A stretch of 7,865 nucleotides of DNA from JBAYJY01 sp041664945 (GTDB lineage: Bacteria > UBP15 > UBA6099). The DNA lies in NCBI GenBank assembly GCA_041664945.1, contig JBAYJY010000206.1:1-7865 (forward strand), written 5' to 3'. A program made the position numbers and the translations under genes. Position 1 is the first letter of the stretch; each line of letters begins with the position of its first letter. The notes under the pieces are model-generated. The model saw only the letters and a program-made list of their open reading frames with translations, was not told the DNA's origin and ran no database searches. Positions 1 through 5,812 of the stretch are shown here, in pieces.

Positions 1-427
1 CGAATGCCTTGCCGGCGAATATCGGGCGCTTCACTGTGAGTTTGCCGTCCGCGACGTCGACTTCGGTGCAGTCGGACGCGAGTCCGGCGCCGAGCTTCGC
101 GGCGAGCCGCGGAGCGAGGTCTTTGCCGTTGATGGACGCGCCGAGCAGAACGACGCCCGGTTTGTTCTCTTCGATGATCTTCGCGATTACGTTCGCGTAC
201 GCTTCGCCGTTGAACGCGGCGAGGGAGGCGTCTTCAGCGACGAAAACTTTCTTCGCGCCGTAGCTGCCCATTTCAGCGGCGAGGCCTTCCACGCCGGAGC
301 CGACCAGAACGCCTTCGAGCGCGCCGCCGGTCTTGGATGCCAGTTCCTGCCCCTTGCTCAAAAGTTCAAGGGTGACTTTTTTAAGTTTTCCTTCTTTTAC
401 TTCTGCGATTACCCATACATTAGGCAT
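1..427 (-). CDS. etfA: Electron transfer flavoprotein alpha subunit, N-terminal part (runs off left edge)
   Basis: EtfA forms a cytoplasmic heterodimer with EtfB that takes electrons from flavin dehydrogenases, typically acyl-CoA dehydrogenases, and passes them to a quinone reductase or another acceptor. Reading the minus strand from the ATG at 427-425 gives 142 codons without a stop. The protein begins MPNVWVIAEVKEGKLKKVTL, the usual EtfA domain I start. Further on are GSYGAKKVFVAED and then NGKDLAPRLAAKLGAGLASD, which corresponds to the conserved GRDLAPR-type segment. The FAD-binding C-terminal domain lies outside the window; the family is usually about 310-330 residues, or longer when ferredoxin-like domains are fused. 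A strong Shine-Dalgarno (AAAAGGAGG, 446-438) sits 10 nt before the ATG. The gene follows etfB after 35 nt, so they are almost certainly co-transcribed. Whether this ETF is an ordinary or an electron-bifurcating type cannot be decided from this fragment. Confidence 0.95.
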   Translation of the reverse strand, partial: MPNVWVIAEVKEGKLKKVTLELLSKGQELASKTGGALEGVLVGSGVEGLAAEMGSYGAKKVFVAEDASLAAFNGEAYANVIAKIIEENKPGVVLLGASINGKDLAPRLAAKLGAGLASDCTEVDVADGKLTVKRPIFAGKAF

Positions 428-462
428 GTATCTCGAACCTCCTTTTGCAATCAATTTTTGGA

Positions 463-1248
463 TTAAATTATCTTTGCCTCGTCGCGAAGCAGATTAACTA
501 CCTTCGGAACGATTTCGGCGGCTTCGCCCTCGAAAATCTGGCCGGCTTTGCGTTCCGGCGGCATTTCGAGCGCTGTGATGAACGACTTTGAGCCGGCGGC
601 GCCGACTTCGTCCGCGGCCAGTCCGAGAGCGCCCAGAGCTACGGGCTTCAATTCCTTCTTTTTCGCTTTCATGATTCCCGGAAGCGAGGGGTAACGCGGC
701 TCGTTGAGTCCTTTGTGAGCCGTGATGACGCAAGGAGTCGGAACTTCGATGATTTCAACGCCGCCCTCGATTTCGCGAGTGGCTTTGACCGATCCGTCGC
801 CGACTTCAAGCTTGGTGACCATGTTGACGCACGGAATTCCGAGCATCGCCGACACCAATGTGCCTACCTGCGCGCAGTCGTCGTCCACAGCCTGTTTGCC
901 GCAGAAGATGAGATCGTACTGTTCGCCGGATACTGCCTTCGAGAGCGCTTTCGCTGTCGCGAATGCATCCGCTCCCAGAAATTCCGCGCCGTCGAGCCGA
1001 ATCGCGCGGTCCGCGCCCATCGCCAACGCTGTGCGGACGGCTTCTTCAGCCTTCGCTTCGCCCATTGTGATGACCACAACTGAGCCGCCCTTTGATTCCT
1101 TAATCTTGAGGGCTTCCTCCACGCCGAACTCGTCGTAGGGATTCAATACCATGTTTACTCCCTCACGTTCGATTTCCGTCGTGCCGGCTTTGATCTTGAT
1201 GCGTGTTTCCGTGTCCGGAACCTGCTTTACCAATGCTATGATGTTCAA
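463..1248 (-). CDS. etfB: Electron transfer flavoprotein beta subunit
   Basis: The 261-residue product is full length for EtfB, the AMP/FAD-binding partner of EtfA. Sequence evidence: the N-terminus NIIALVKQVPDTETRIKI is the family's opening; residues around 116-130 (KQAVDDDCAQVGTLVSAMLG) match the nucleotide-binding segment that normally reads D-x-D/G-x-x-Q-V-G; and VPTPCVITAHKGLNEPRYPS followed by LPGIMKAKKKEL is the family signature in the C-terminal third. The start codon is TTG (1248-1246): there is no in-frame ATG upstream, the N-terminus aligns exactly with the family here, and GGAGG at 1260-1256 is 7 nt away. An out-of-frame ATG-CTT-TGA overlaps this start. The gene is first in the etfB-etfA operon and is preceded by a long, potentially folded leader. 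The electron donor or acceptor enzyme is not encoded in the window, so the pathway is unknown. Confidence 0.96.
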   Translation of the reverse strand: MNIIALVKQVPDTETRIKIKAGTTEIEREGVNMVLNPYDEFGVEEALKIKESKGGSVVVITMGEAKAEEAVRTALAMGADRAIRLDGAEFLGADAFATAKALSKAVSGEQYDLIFCGKQAVDDDCAQVGTLVSAMLGIPCVNMVTKLEVGDGSVKATREIEGGVEIIEVPTPCVITAHKGLNEPRYPSLPGIMKAKKKELKPVALGALGLAADEVGAAGSKSFITALEMPPERKAGQIFEGEAAEIVPKVVNLLRDEAKII

Positions 1249-1458
1249 AGCATTCCCTCCTTTACTTTAACTCTTTTGAGTTATTTTCTTTATTTTTGTA
1301 TCCTTCACCGGATTGCCCCGGATAGCATAAAAGTCCAGCGCCGCTAAGCCGTTTGTTTCGCTAAAGCCCGGCGGCTCCCCCAACTTCTTTACCCCTGTGT
1401 TCGCCCGGTGCATCTATGAGCGCAGCTTAATTTAAACCAACTAAACCGCGCTTTGTGA
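1249..1458 (-). promoter_or_regulatory. Long, potentially structured 5' leader of etfBA, class unknown
   Basis: If transcription starts just below the promoter-like site at 1464-1459, etfB has a leader of about 200 nt. Read on the minus strand it is G+C-rich in its middle (about 1305-1430) and AT-rich near the gene. Visible pairing options are: CACCGGG (1412-1406) with TCCGGTG (1312-1306), a long-range helix enclosing the rest; GCCGC (1375-1371) with GCGGC (1344-1340), enclosing a loop with two similar GCTTTAGCG / GGCTTAGCG segments; and a perfect TAACTC-AAAA-GAGTTA hairpin (1283-1268) just before the Shine-Dalgarno. The ribosome binding site AAAGGAGGG is at 1263-1255. This layout is what one expects of a cis-regulatory RNA. 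I compared it by eye with remembered cores of FMN, TPP, cobalamin, SAM, c-di-GMP, c-di-AMP, ZTP and glycine riboswitches and found no convincing match. No intrinsic terminator is visible, so control of translation would be more likely than attenuation. Confidence 0.4.
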
Positions 1459-1502
1459 ATTTTAGCACATGTTACATTACCCATTTTTTTTTGTCTTGTC
1501 AA
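1459..1502 (-). promoter_or_regulatory. Candidate promoter of etfBA
   Basis: On the minus strand there are two alternatives. One is an extended -10, TGC-TAAAAT (1467-1459), with five of six bases matching TATAAT but no good -35 at 17 bp. The other is a perfect TTGACA (1502-1497) followed after 17 bp by the poor -10 TAATGT (1479-1474). The spacer contains nine consecutive A. A box GGTAATGTAACAT (1481-1469) lies 4 nt before TAAAAT and resembles a box at the divergent promoter. Confidence 0.45.
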
Positions 1503-1530
1503 CAACAATTTTTTCAATCCTTCAAAAACG

Positions 1531-1562
1531 ATTGTTAGGTAATGTATACATAACAATATAAT
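1531..1562 (+). promoter_or_regulatory. Candidate promoter and operator-like palindromes for the gene at 1733
   Basis: A perfect TATAAT lies at 1557-1562, with TTGTTA at 1532-1537 as a possible -35; the 19-bp spacer is longer than ideal. The same stretch has a 7-bp inverted repeat, ATTGTTA (1531-1537) and TAACAAT (1551-1557), and a 10-bp palindrome ATGTATACAT (1542-1551). The box GGTAATGTATACAT (1538-1551) is nearly the same as the box in the opposite orientation at 1481-1469. Overlap of palindromes with the promoter suggests a repressor site, which is inference. Confidence 0.4.
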
Positions 1563-1732
1563 ATGAGTCGGATCGTGGAAAGTGTAGGCGTGGCCCCGGC
1601 GCTTGGCGTGGTGAGCAGATTTTATACATTATTAGCAATAAAATTATGTATTGGGAGTTTTATTGAATTGTGGCGGCGGAACAAACGGGTTTGACGCATG
1701 TGCGAGATGGGATGATCAAGAGTTGTTGACGG
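1563..1732 (+). other. Inferred untranslated leader of the DUF2007-like gene
   Basis: No ORF of note is seen here. If the promoter at 1557-1562 is used, these roughly 165 nt form a leader. It holds an imperfect AT-rich inverted repeat (ATACATTATT at 1624-1633 and AATTATGTAT at 1642-1651, 8 of 10 pairs) and a direct repeat TTGACGCATG (1691-1700) / TTGACGGATG (1726-1735), spaced 35 bp. None of these is recognised as a known element. Confidence 0.3.
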
Positions 1733-2212
1733 ATGGGGATGTGTGGTATGATTAAAATATTACTTACTACTGCGAAAGACGAGGTGAGAGCCATCAAAAG
1801 CGATAAGCTTGTTACAATACGAATTTATGCTGATGTTTTTGCCGCCAACATTGATAAATCCGTTCTTGATACAAATGATATCAAATCAATGATATCTGCT
1901 GACGATTGCGGAGGCATGAGGCCAGCAATGCAGTTCGGCATTGGCGTTCGTTTGATCGTCAGGGAAGAAGACGCCGTAGAGGCGATCAAAATTCTTAATA
2001 AATCCTCTGAAAATGATGATGGAGAGGATAGAGGTAAAAAAGTTAATTCGAAAGCAATAGCCAAACCGGATGATGAAGATATGGAAAACGATGGTACAGA
2101 TGTAGACGCCAATCCAGCGGTATGCCCAACATGTTCATATGATAATTCGATGGAAATGCGCGAAAACATTAATTGGAAAAAGTGTAGGCTTTGTGGTACT
2201 CTTCTCAAATAA
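1733..2212 (+). CDS. DUF2007-like domain protein with C-terminal zinc ribbon
   Basis: The product is 159 residues from the ATG at 1733; in-frame ATGs at 1739 and 1748 are alternatives, the last giving a natural-looking MIKILLTTAKDEV. None has a strong Shine-Dalgarno, so the start is uncertain. Residues about 25-90 (LVTIRIYADVFAANIDKSVL, then a GG-containing turn and FGIGVRLIVREEDAVEAIKI) have the pattern of DUF2007, a small alpha/beta domain described as a putative prokaryotic signal-transducing domain and predicted to bind a ligand or protein. A charged, acidic, low-complexity linker (about 92-127) follows. The tail has C131-x2-C134 and C151-x2-C154, a zinc-ribbon pattern with 16 residues between the pairs. 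It is cytoplasmic with no signal or membrane segment. The gene is visibly more A+T-rich than the etf genes and asnB. It diverges from etfBA across a shared regulatory region. A precise function cannot be given. Confidence 0.75.
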   Translation: MGMCGMIKILLTTAKDEVRAIKSDKLVTIRIYADVFAANIDKSVLDTNDIKSMISADDCGGMRPAMQFGIGVRLIVREEDAVEAIKILNKSSENDDGEDRGKKVNSKAIAKPDDEDMENDGTDVDANPAVCPTCSYDNSMEMRENINWKKCRLCGTLLK

Positions 2213-2436
2213 ATATGCGTTTCTATATAGTTGTTATAGAAAAGGATTTCTCGACATAGTTCTTAATTATTGAAGACGCAAAAAAAGTTAAAGGCAAAGC
2301 TGTTCCCGCCAAAGAATATTTTATGAAGCGTCGCAGTGAAAATGAAAATTCTTGAGCTAAGATGTCGAACTGATGCCGGCTGCTCAAAAAGATAAAGAAG
2401 AAGAATTGAACAAAAATACGATATAGATGGGAATAG

Positions 2437-2527
2437 AGTTCGGGATTGCTTCGGCGCAAATCGCCTCGCAATGACGTTTTCTCAGTTCGGGGTTGCCGCA
2501 TCAGGCTTTGGCATTCTCGCAATGACG
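2437..2527. repeat. Two tandem diverged copies of a GTCATTGCGAGG-type intergenic repeat
   Basis: Copy A (2437-2476) and copy B (2484-2527) both begin AGTTCGGG[A/G]TTGC and end CTCGCAATGACG. The starts are 47 bp apart and the ends 51 bp apart, so the copies differ by a small indel in the middle. Within copy A, GGCG (2453-2456) and CGCC (2462-2465) can pair. On the minus strand each copy starts CGTCATTGCGAG. Short palindromic intergenic elements of this look are common in bacterial genomes, and the related GTCATTCCG element is seen elsewhere in this window. Confidence 0.65.
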
Positions 2528-2569
2528 ATTCAATGTTGAAAGTCAGTTGATGAGAAAAGAATTAACATA

Positions 2570-2597
2570 GAATATCGAATATCGAACAAGGAACCTC
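2570..2597 (+). repeat. Degenerate heptamer tandem repeat
   Basis: Four consecutive 7-nt units read GAATATC, GAATATC, GAACAAG and GAACCTC; the first two are identical and the others drift. There is no coding context. Confidence 0.5.
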
Positions 2598-2690
2598 GGA
2601 ATTTTTAATGATAATGAATAACAGCCAAGAAAAGGCATAGCATAAGAAGAGAAATGGAATCCTGAAATCGAAAACGGGCTGTTCTCTAAA

Positions 2691-2722
2691 ACAAAAAGGC
2701 TGCCTATGCGGGGTGGGCAGCC
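2691..2722 (-). terminator. Rho-independent terminator of the response-regulator gene
   Basis: The minus strand carries a perfect 7-bp stem, GGCTGCC (2722-2716) and GGCAGCC (2704-2698), with an 11-nt loop, followed at once by TTTTTGT (2697-2691) and then TTTT. It begins 50 nt past the response-regulator stop codon. On the plus strand the stem is not followed by a T tract, so it is directional and does not obviously terminate the gene at 1733. Confidence 0.85.
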
Positions 2723-2771
2723 TAAGAATTTCTTGTTATGGTTTAATGTGTTACTTTTAAATCATTTCACA

Positions 2772-3290
2772 TCAAATCTCTTTGTCGCAGACTTCCGTTC
2801 GCTCCACGTAATCGGAGGGGAACACGCCGAAGTCGCCTCCTCCGTCGCACTTGTCGCGGTAGGCGTCAACGTCCTGCGAAATCCTTTTCTGCCTGAAGGT
2901 CTTTCGAACTTCATCGATAAGTTCCTCAACGCCGAAAGGTTTCGTGATATAACGTTTCGCGCCCGCTACGAATGAAGCGAGTTTAGTGTGAACATCTCTT
3001 TTTGCGGAAACCATAATAACCGGAATTCCCGCAGTTACAGTCTCTTTCCTGAGTTTTTCACACGTTTTGATCCCGTCCATTTCGGGAAGCATTATGTCCA
3101 TTAAAATCAGATCGGGATGATGTTCGAAAGCAAGGTCTAAACCTTCCTTGCCGTCCCCGGCTGATATGGTCTGAAAACCGGCGCCGCTCATCAGGGCGCA
3201 CATCAACTCGTTCATATCCCTGTCGTCTTCGACCACAAGAATTAATTTGTTGTCCACTTCATTTTTTGCTACCGCTGTGCTCATAATCAT
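2772..3290 (-). CDS. Stand-alone (CheY-like) response regulator receiver protein
   Basis: The protein is a phospho-acceptor domain of a two-component system with no recognisable output domain. Numbering from the ATG at 3290-3288 (172 residues), it has the acidic pair D22-D23 in LVVEDDRD, the phospho-acceptor D65 in LILMDIMLPEMDG, S95 in the switch position (MVSAKRD) and K117 in ITKPFG. The receiver spans roughly residues 15-135. A tail of about 35 residues follows, rich in charged residues and glycine (DKCDGGGDFGVFPSDYVERT), with no helix-turn-helix or enzymatic signature. The frame opens further to a TTG at 3314, but AGGA (3303-3300) is 9 nt before the ATG at 3290 and GAGG is 8 nt before a second ATG at 3284, so either ATG is the better start. 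No histidine kinase is nearby. The gene is monocistronic, with its own terminator downstream, and diverges from asnB. Confidence 0.92.
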   Translation of the reverse strand: MIMSTAVAKNEVDNKLILVVEDDRDMNELMCALMSGAGFQTISAGDGKEGLDLAFEHHPDLILMDIMLPEMDGIKTCEKLRKETVTAGIPVIMVSAKRDVHTKLASFVAGAKRYITKPFGVEELIDEVRKTFRQKRISQDVDAYRDKCDGGGDFGVFPSDYVERTEVCDKEI

Positions 3291-3714
3291 CGCCTCACTT
3301 CCTGACCGGTACAAATCGACATCGGGCCTAATAAGGTGTTAACAACAATTAGGTCGAAATGTTCCTTCTCTGTTGTCGCTCGTTTTTGATACCTAACCAA
3401 AACGTCCAATAAATAAATTAACTATAATCTCATATACCCACATAAACTGTTATTTAAACATAAACGCAATAAATTATTTTCCGGCTTCATTGCTGAGTGT
3501 TTTGAGGAAATAGCGCCTTATTTGTCATTCCGTAATTCATTTTTATTATGTTAATGTTCGATTTCGAGCGGAATATTTCTTTTTCCGTCCGGTTTTGTGA
3601 TAATCATTAGAGTCTGTTAGTCTTATGGATGGAATATTTTAACGCCGAAACGATAGTTGATATCAATTGTTTTTTGCTTAGCGGATTGAGCGGCAAGCAG
3701 GAGAGTAAAGCGCG
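3291..3714. other. Divergent intergenic region between response regulator and asnB
   Basis: This AT-rich 424-bp region has no gene. It must hold promoters for both neighbours, but I find no hexamer pair good enough to name. Visible landmarks are TGTTAACAACAATT (3337-3350), matching 13 of 14 bases of a sequence at 1497-1510 upstream of etfB; TTTGTCATTCCG (3521-3532), identical to the arm of the inverted repeat at 5658; and a 10-bp palindrome TTGATATCAA (3657-3666) 48 bp before asnB. The asnB ribosome site is AGGAG at 3699-3703. Confidence 0.5.
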
Positions 3715-5592
3715 ATGTGCGGAATCTGTGGAATAGTCAGATTGGAAGATGGCCCGGACATGGGCGCCGTCGTGCGCGCTATGTGCGAGACGATTCGACA
3801 CCGCGGGCCGGACGACGATGGTTTTTTCACAGACGCGCGCGCTGCGCTGGGCATGAGGCGGCTTTCCATTATCGATCTTAAAACCGGCAAGCAGCCCATG
3901 AGCAACGAAGACGGATCGGTACATGTCGTATATAACGGGGAAATCTATAACTTCAAAGAGATTCGCGCGGAGCTCGAGTCGAAAGGGCACCGTTTCAAAA
4001 CTCAGTCGGACACCGAAGTGATTCCGCATTTGTATGAGGAATACGGCGAGGAATATGCGTCGCGGCTGAATGGAATGTTCGGAATCGCATTGTGGGACGC
4101 GAGGGCGGGCAAGTTGTTGCTAACGCGCGACAGGCTCGGCGTGAAGCCGCTTTATTATGCGGAGTATCCGGACCGGATAGTGTTCGGCTCGGAGGCAAAA
4201 GCGGTTCTCGCGGCGCCCGGCGTGTCGCGAGATCTGGATGAGTTCGCGCTTGATCAGTACATGACTTATGAGTATGTGCCGCCGCCGCGAACAATATACC
4301 GCGAGATAAAAAAGCTTTCGCCCGGCGAGCAGCTCGTTTACTGCGGAGGAGCGGCGCGAAAGCGGCGCTGGTGGGACGTTCCCGTCGGGCCGGCGCTCGA
4401 CATCAGCGAAAATGAAGCGGCTGAGCAGCTTCGCGAACTGTTGCGCGATTCCGTAAGAATGCGTCTGATATCTGATGTGCCGCTCGGCGTATTTCTCAGC
4501 GGCGGCGTGGATTCGAGCGCGACGACCGCTTTCGCATCCGAGTTTTCGCCGCATATTAAAAGTTTCTGCATAGGTTTCGACGAGCCGAGTTTCGATGAAT
4601 CGCAGTATGCGCGCTCGGTGGCCGCCGCGCTGGGAACAGATCATTACGAAGACCGTCTTTCGCTGGGGAAAGCGATCGGCCTGCTTCCGGATATATTTCA
4701 TAAGCTCGACGAACCTCTTTCCGACCCGTCGCTGCTTCCGACTTATCTGCTGAGCCGCTTCACGCGGCAGCATGTGACGGTTGCGCTGAGCGGCGACGGA
4801 GGGGACGAGCTTTTCGCCGGCTATCCGACCTACCAGGCGCATAAAGCTTTCGGCTTATATAAAAGTCTGCCGGGACCGATAAGGCGAGCGATCTCGGGCG
4901 GCGTGGCTGCGCTGCCGGCCTCGGAAATGAACATGAGCCTGGATTACAAAATGAAGAAGTTTCTCGGCGGCGCCGACTATAAAGCCGCCGAGCGGCAGTT
5001 GGTATGGCTCGGCCCGTTTTCGCCGCGCGATAAAGAGAAGGTTTTTTCTCCTGATTTTTACAATCAGACGCGCTCACAGGATATCTTCGCGCCGGCGCAC
5101 GACGCGCTTGGCAAAGAACGCGCAGGCTTTAGCGACATCGAAACCGCGCTGTTTTTGGATATCCGTTTTTATCTCGGCGAAAATCTGATGTCTAAAGTCG
5201 ACCGGGCGAGCATGATGCATTCGCTTGAGGTTCGAACTCCGTTTTTGGATTACAGATTTGTCGAGTTCGCTTCGCGACTGCCGGTAGGGATGAAGCTGAA
5301 AGGCTTGAAAACAAAGTACATATTGAAGAAAGCGGTGGCGCCTGTTGTGCCGGAGTTTGTGCTGAAGAGAAGAAAGAAGGGATTCGGAATTCCGCTCGCG
5401 GCATGGATCAGGAAGGAATTGAAGGATAATTTCATGGAATCGCTGTCGCCGCAGCGGCTGCGCGCTGACGGAATTTTCGATCCGGCCGCCGTTCAGGAAA
5501 TCATGCAGAGGCATCTCAAAGGGCATGTTGACGAGCGAAAGAAACTCTGGAATCTTTTTGTATTCCAGCAGTGGAAGGATAATTGGAGTTAG
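3715..5592 (+). CDS. asnB: Asparagine synthetase (glutamine-hydrolysing)
   Basis: The 625-residue cytoplasmic enzyme converts aspartate, glutamine and ATP to asparagine, glutamate, AMP and PPi. The N-terminal class II glutamine amidotransferase domain (about 2-190) has the nucleophile C2 in MCGICGIV, and R49, N74-G75-E76 (YNGEIYNF) and D99, the positions that bind glutamine in the E. coli enzyme. The synthetase domain (about 230-600) has the ATP-pyrophosphatase P-loop SGGVDSS at 262-268, SGDGGDELFAGY starting at 359, and the ENLMSKVDRASM segment at 489-500. All expected catalytic residues are present, so it should be active. The length suits the B. subtilis-like 600-640-residue group. Some members of this family act in surface polysaccharide or peptide modification clusters, but no such genes adjoin it. 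AGGAG (3699-3703) lies 11 nt before the ATG. It diverges from the response regulator and is followed by an SDR gene on the same strand after 220 bp. Confidence 0.96.
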   Translation: MCGICGIVRLEDGPDMGAVVRAMCETIRHRGPDDDGFFTDARAALGMRRLSIIDLKTGKQPMSNEDGSVHVVYNGEIYNFKEIRAELESKGHRFKTQSDTEVIPHLYEEYGEEYASRLNGMFGIALWDARAGKLLLTRDRLGVKPLYYAEYPDRIVFGSEAKAVLAAPGVSRDLDEFALDQYMTYEYVPPPRTIYREIKKLSPGEQLVYCGGAARKRRWWDVPVGPALDISENEAAEQLRELLRDSVRMRLISDVPLGVFLSGGVDSSATTAFASEFSPHIKSFCIGFDEPSFDESQYARSVAAALGTDHYEDRLSLGKAIGLLPDIFHKLDEPLSDPSLLPTYLLSRFTRQHVTVALSGDGGDELFAGYPTYQAHKAFGLYKSLPGPIRRAISGGVAALPASEMNMSLDYKMKKFLGGADYKAAERQLVWLGPFSPRDKEKVFSPDFYNQTRSQDIFAPAHDALGKERAGFSDIETALFLDIRFYLGENLMSKVDRASMMHSLEVRTPFLDYRFVEFASRLPVGMKLKGLKTKYILKKAVAPVVPEFVLKRRKKGFGIPLAAWIRKELKDNFMESLSPQRLRADGIFDPAAVQEIMQRHLKGHVDERKKLWNLFVFQQWKDNWS

Positions 5593-5657
5593 AGCGCTGG
5601 ATTTTTGGTTACGGGAATGAGTAATAGGGGTTGGGATTATACTTAATAAAGGGAAGA

Positions 5658-5739
5658 TTTGTCATTCCGAGGAACAAGGTGAGGAGAAATCTTAATAAAA
5701 TGCGTTTATCGAGATTCCTCTCTTCTTTCGGAATGACAA
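5658..5739. repeat. Inverted pair of GTCATTCCGAGG-type intergenic repeat units
   Basis: TTGTCATTCCGA (5659-5670) and TCGGAATGACAA (5728-5739) are perfect 12-bp complementary arms. A second pairing is possible inside: GAGGA-AATCT (within 5681-5692, with one extra G) against AGATTCCTC (5712-5720). The whole could fold as one imperfect hairpin in RNA, or be two head-to-head copies of one element. It lies between asnB and the SDR gene, so it would be transcribed if they share a message. Without a T tract it is not a typical terminator. Confidence 0.7.
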
Positions 5740-5812
5740 GATTTATCTTACCCTTCAGGCAGCAGCGCAACGATTGAAGAATTAATTAAAATCAACATAG
5801 GAGGATTTTGAG

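Larger units (their letters stand above)
2213..2690. other. Gene-free AT-rich stretch with repeats and a possible gene remnant
   Basis: No convincing gene lies between the DUF2007-like gene and the response-regulator terminator. The longest open frame (minus, 2223-2522) is largely a translation of the intergenic repeat at 2437-2527 and has no family features. On the plus strand, 2260-2355 reads without a stop into a lysine-rich tail (EDAKKVKGKAVPAKEYF, then MKRRSENENS, stop) that resembles a C-terminus of a small antitoxin-like protein, but a TAG precedes it and no start codon is available. The stretch also holds the heptamer repeat at 2570-2597. Confidence 0.5.

Noticed and set aside
722..1138. 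Plus-strand open frames opposite etfB
   Set aside because: They are antisense to a complete, well-conserved etfB, and their residues only mirror its codons.
1300..1430. Assignment of the etfB leader to a c-di-AMP or c-di-GMP riboswitch
   Set aside because: Short stretches such as ACCGGGCGAAC and AGGGGTAAAG loosely recall these cores, but the other conserved segments are missing, so I left the class open.
2223..2522. Minus-strand open frame of 99 codons
   Set aside because: Its first third is a translation of the repeat at 2437-2527 and the rest is hydrophobic, low-complexity AT-rich sequence with no ribosome site or known domain.
2570..2597. CRISPR-like array
   Set aside because: The units are only 7 nt, contiguous and degenerate, with no spacers.
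3607..4029. Minus-strand open frame overlapping the asnB start
   Set aside because: It overlaps the conserved glutaminase domain of asnB and shows no family features.
4120..4842. Long minus-strand open frame (240 codons) inside asnB
   Set aside because: It lies fully within a strongly conserved asnB and has an arginine-rich, low-sense composition with no family motif.
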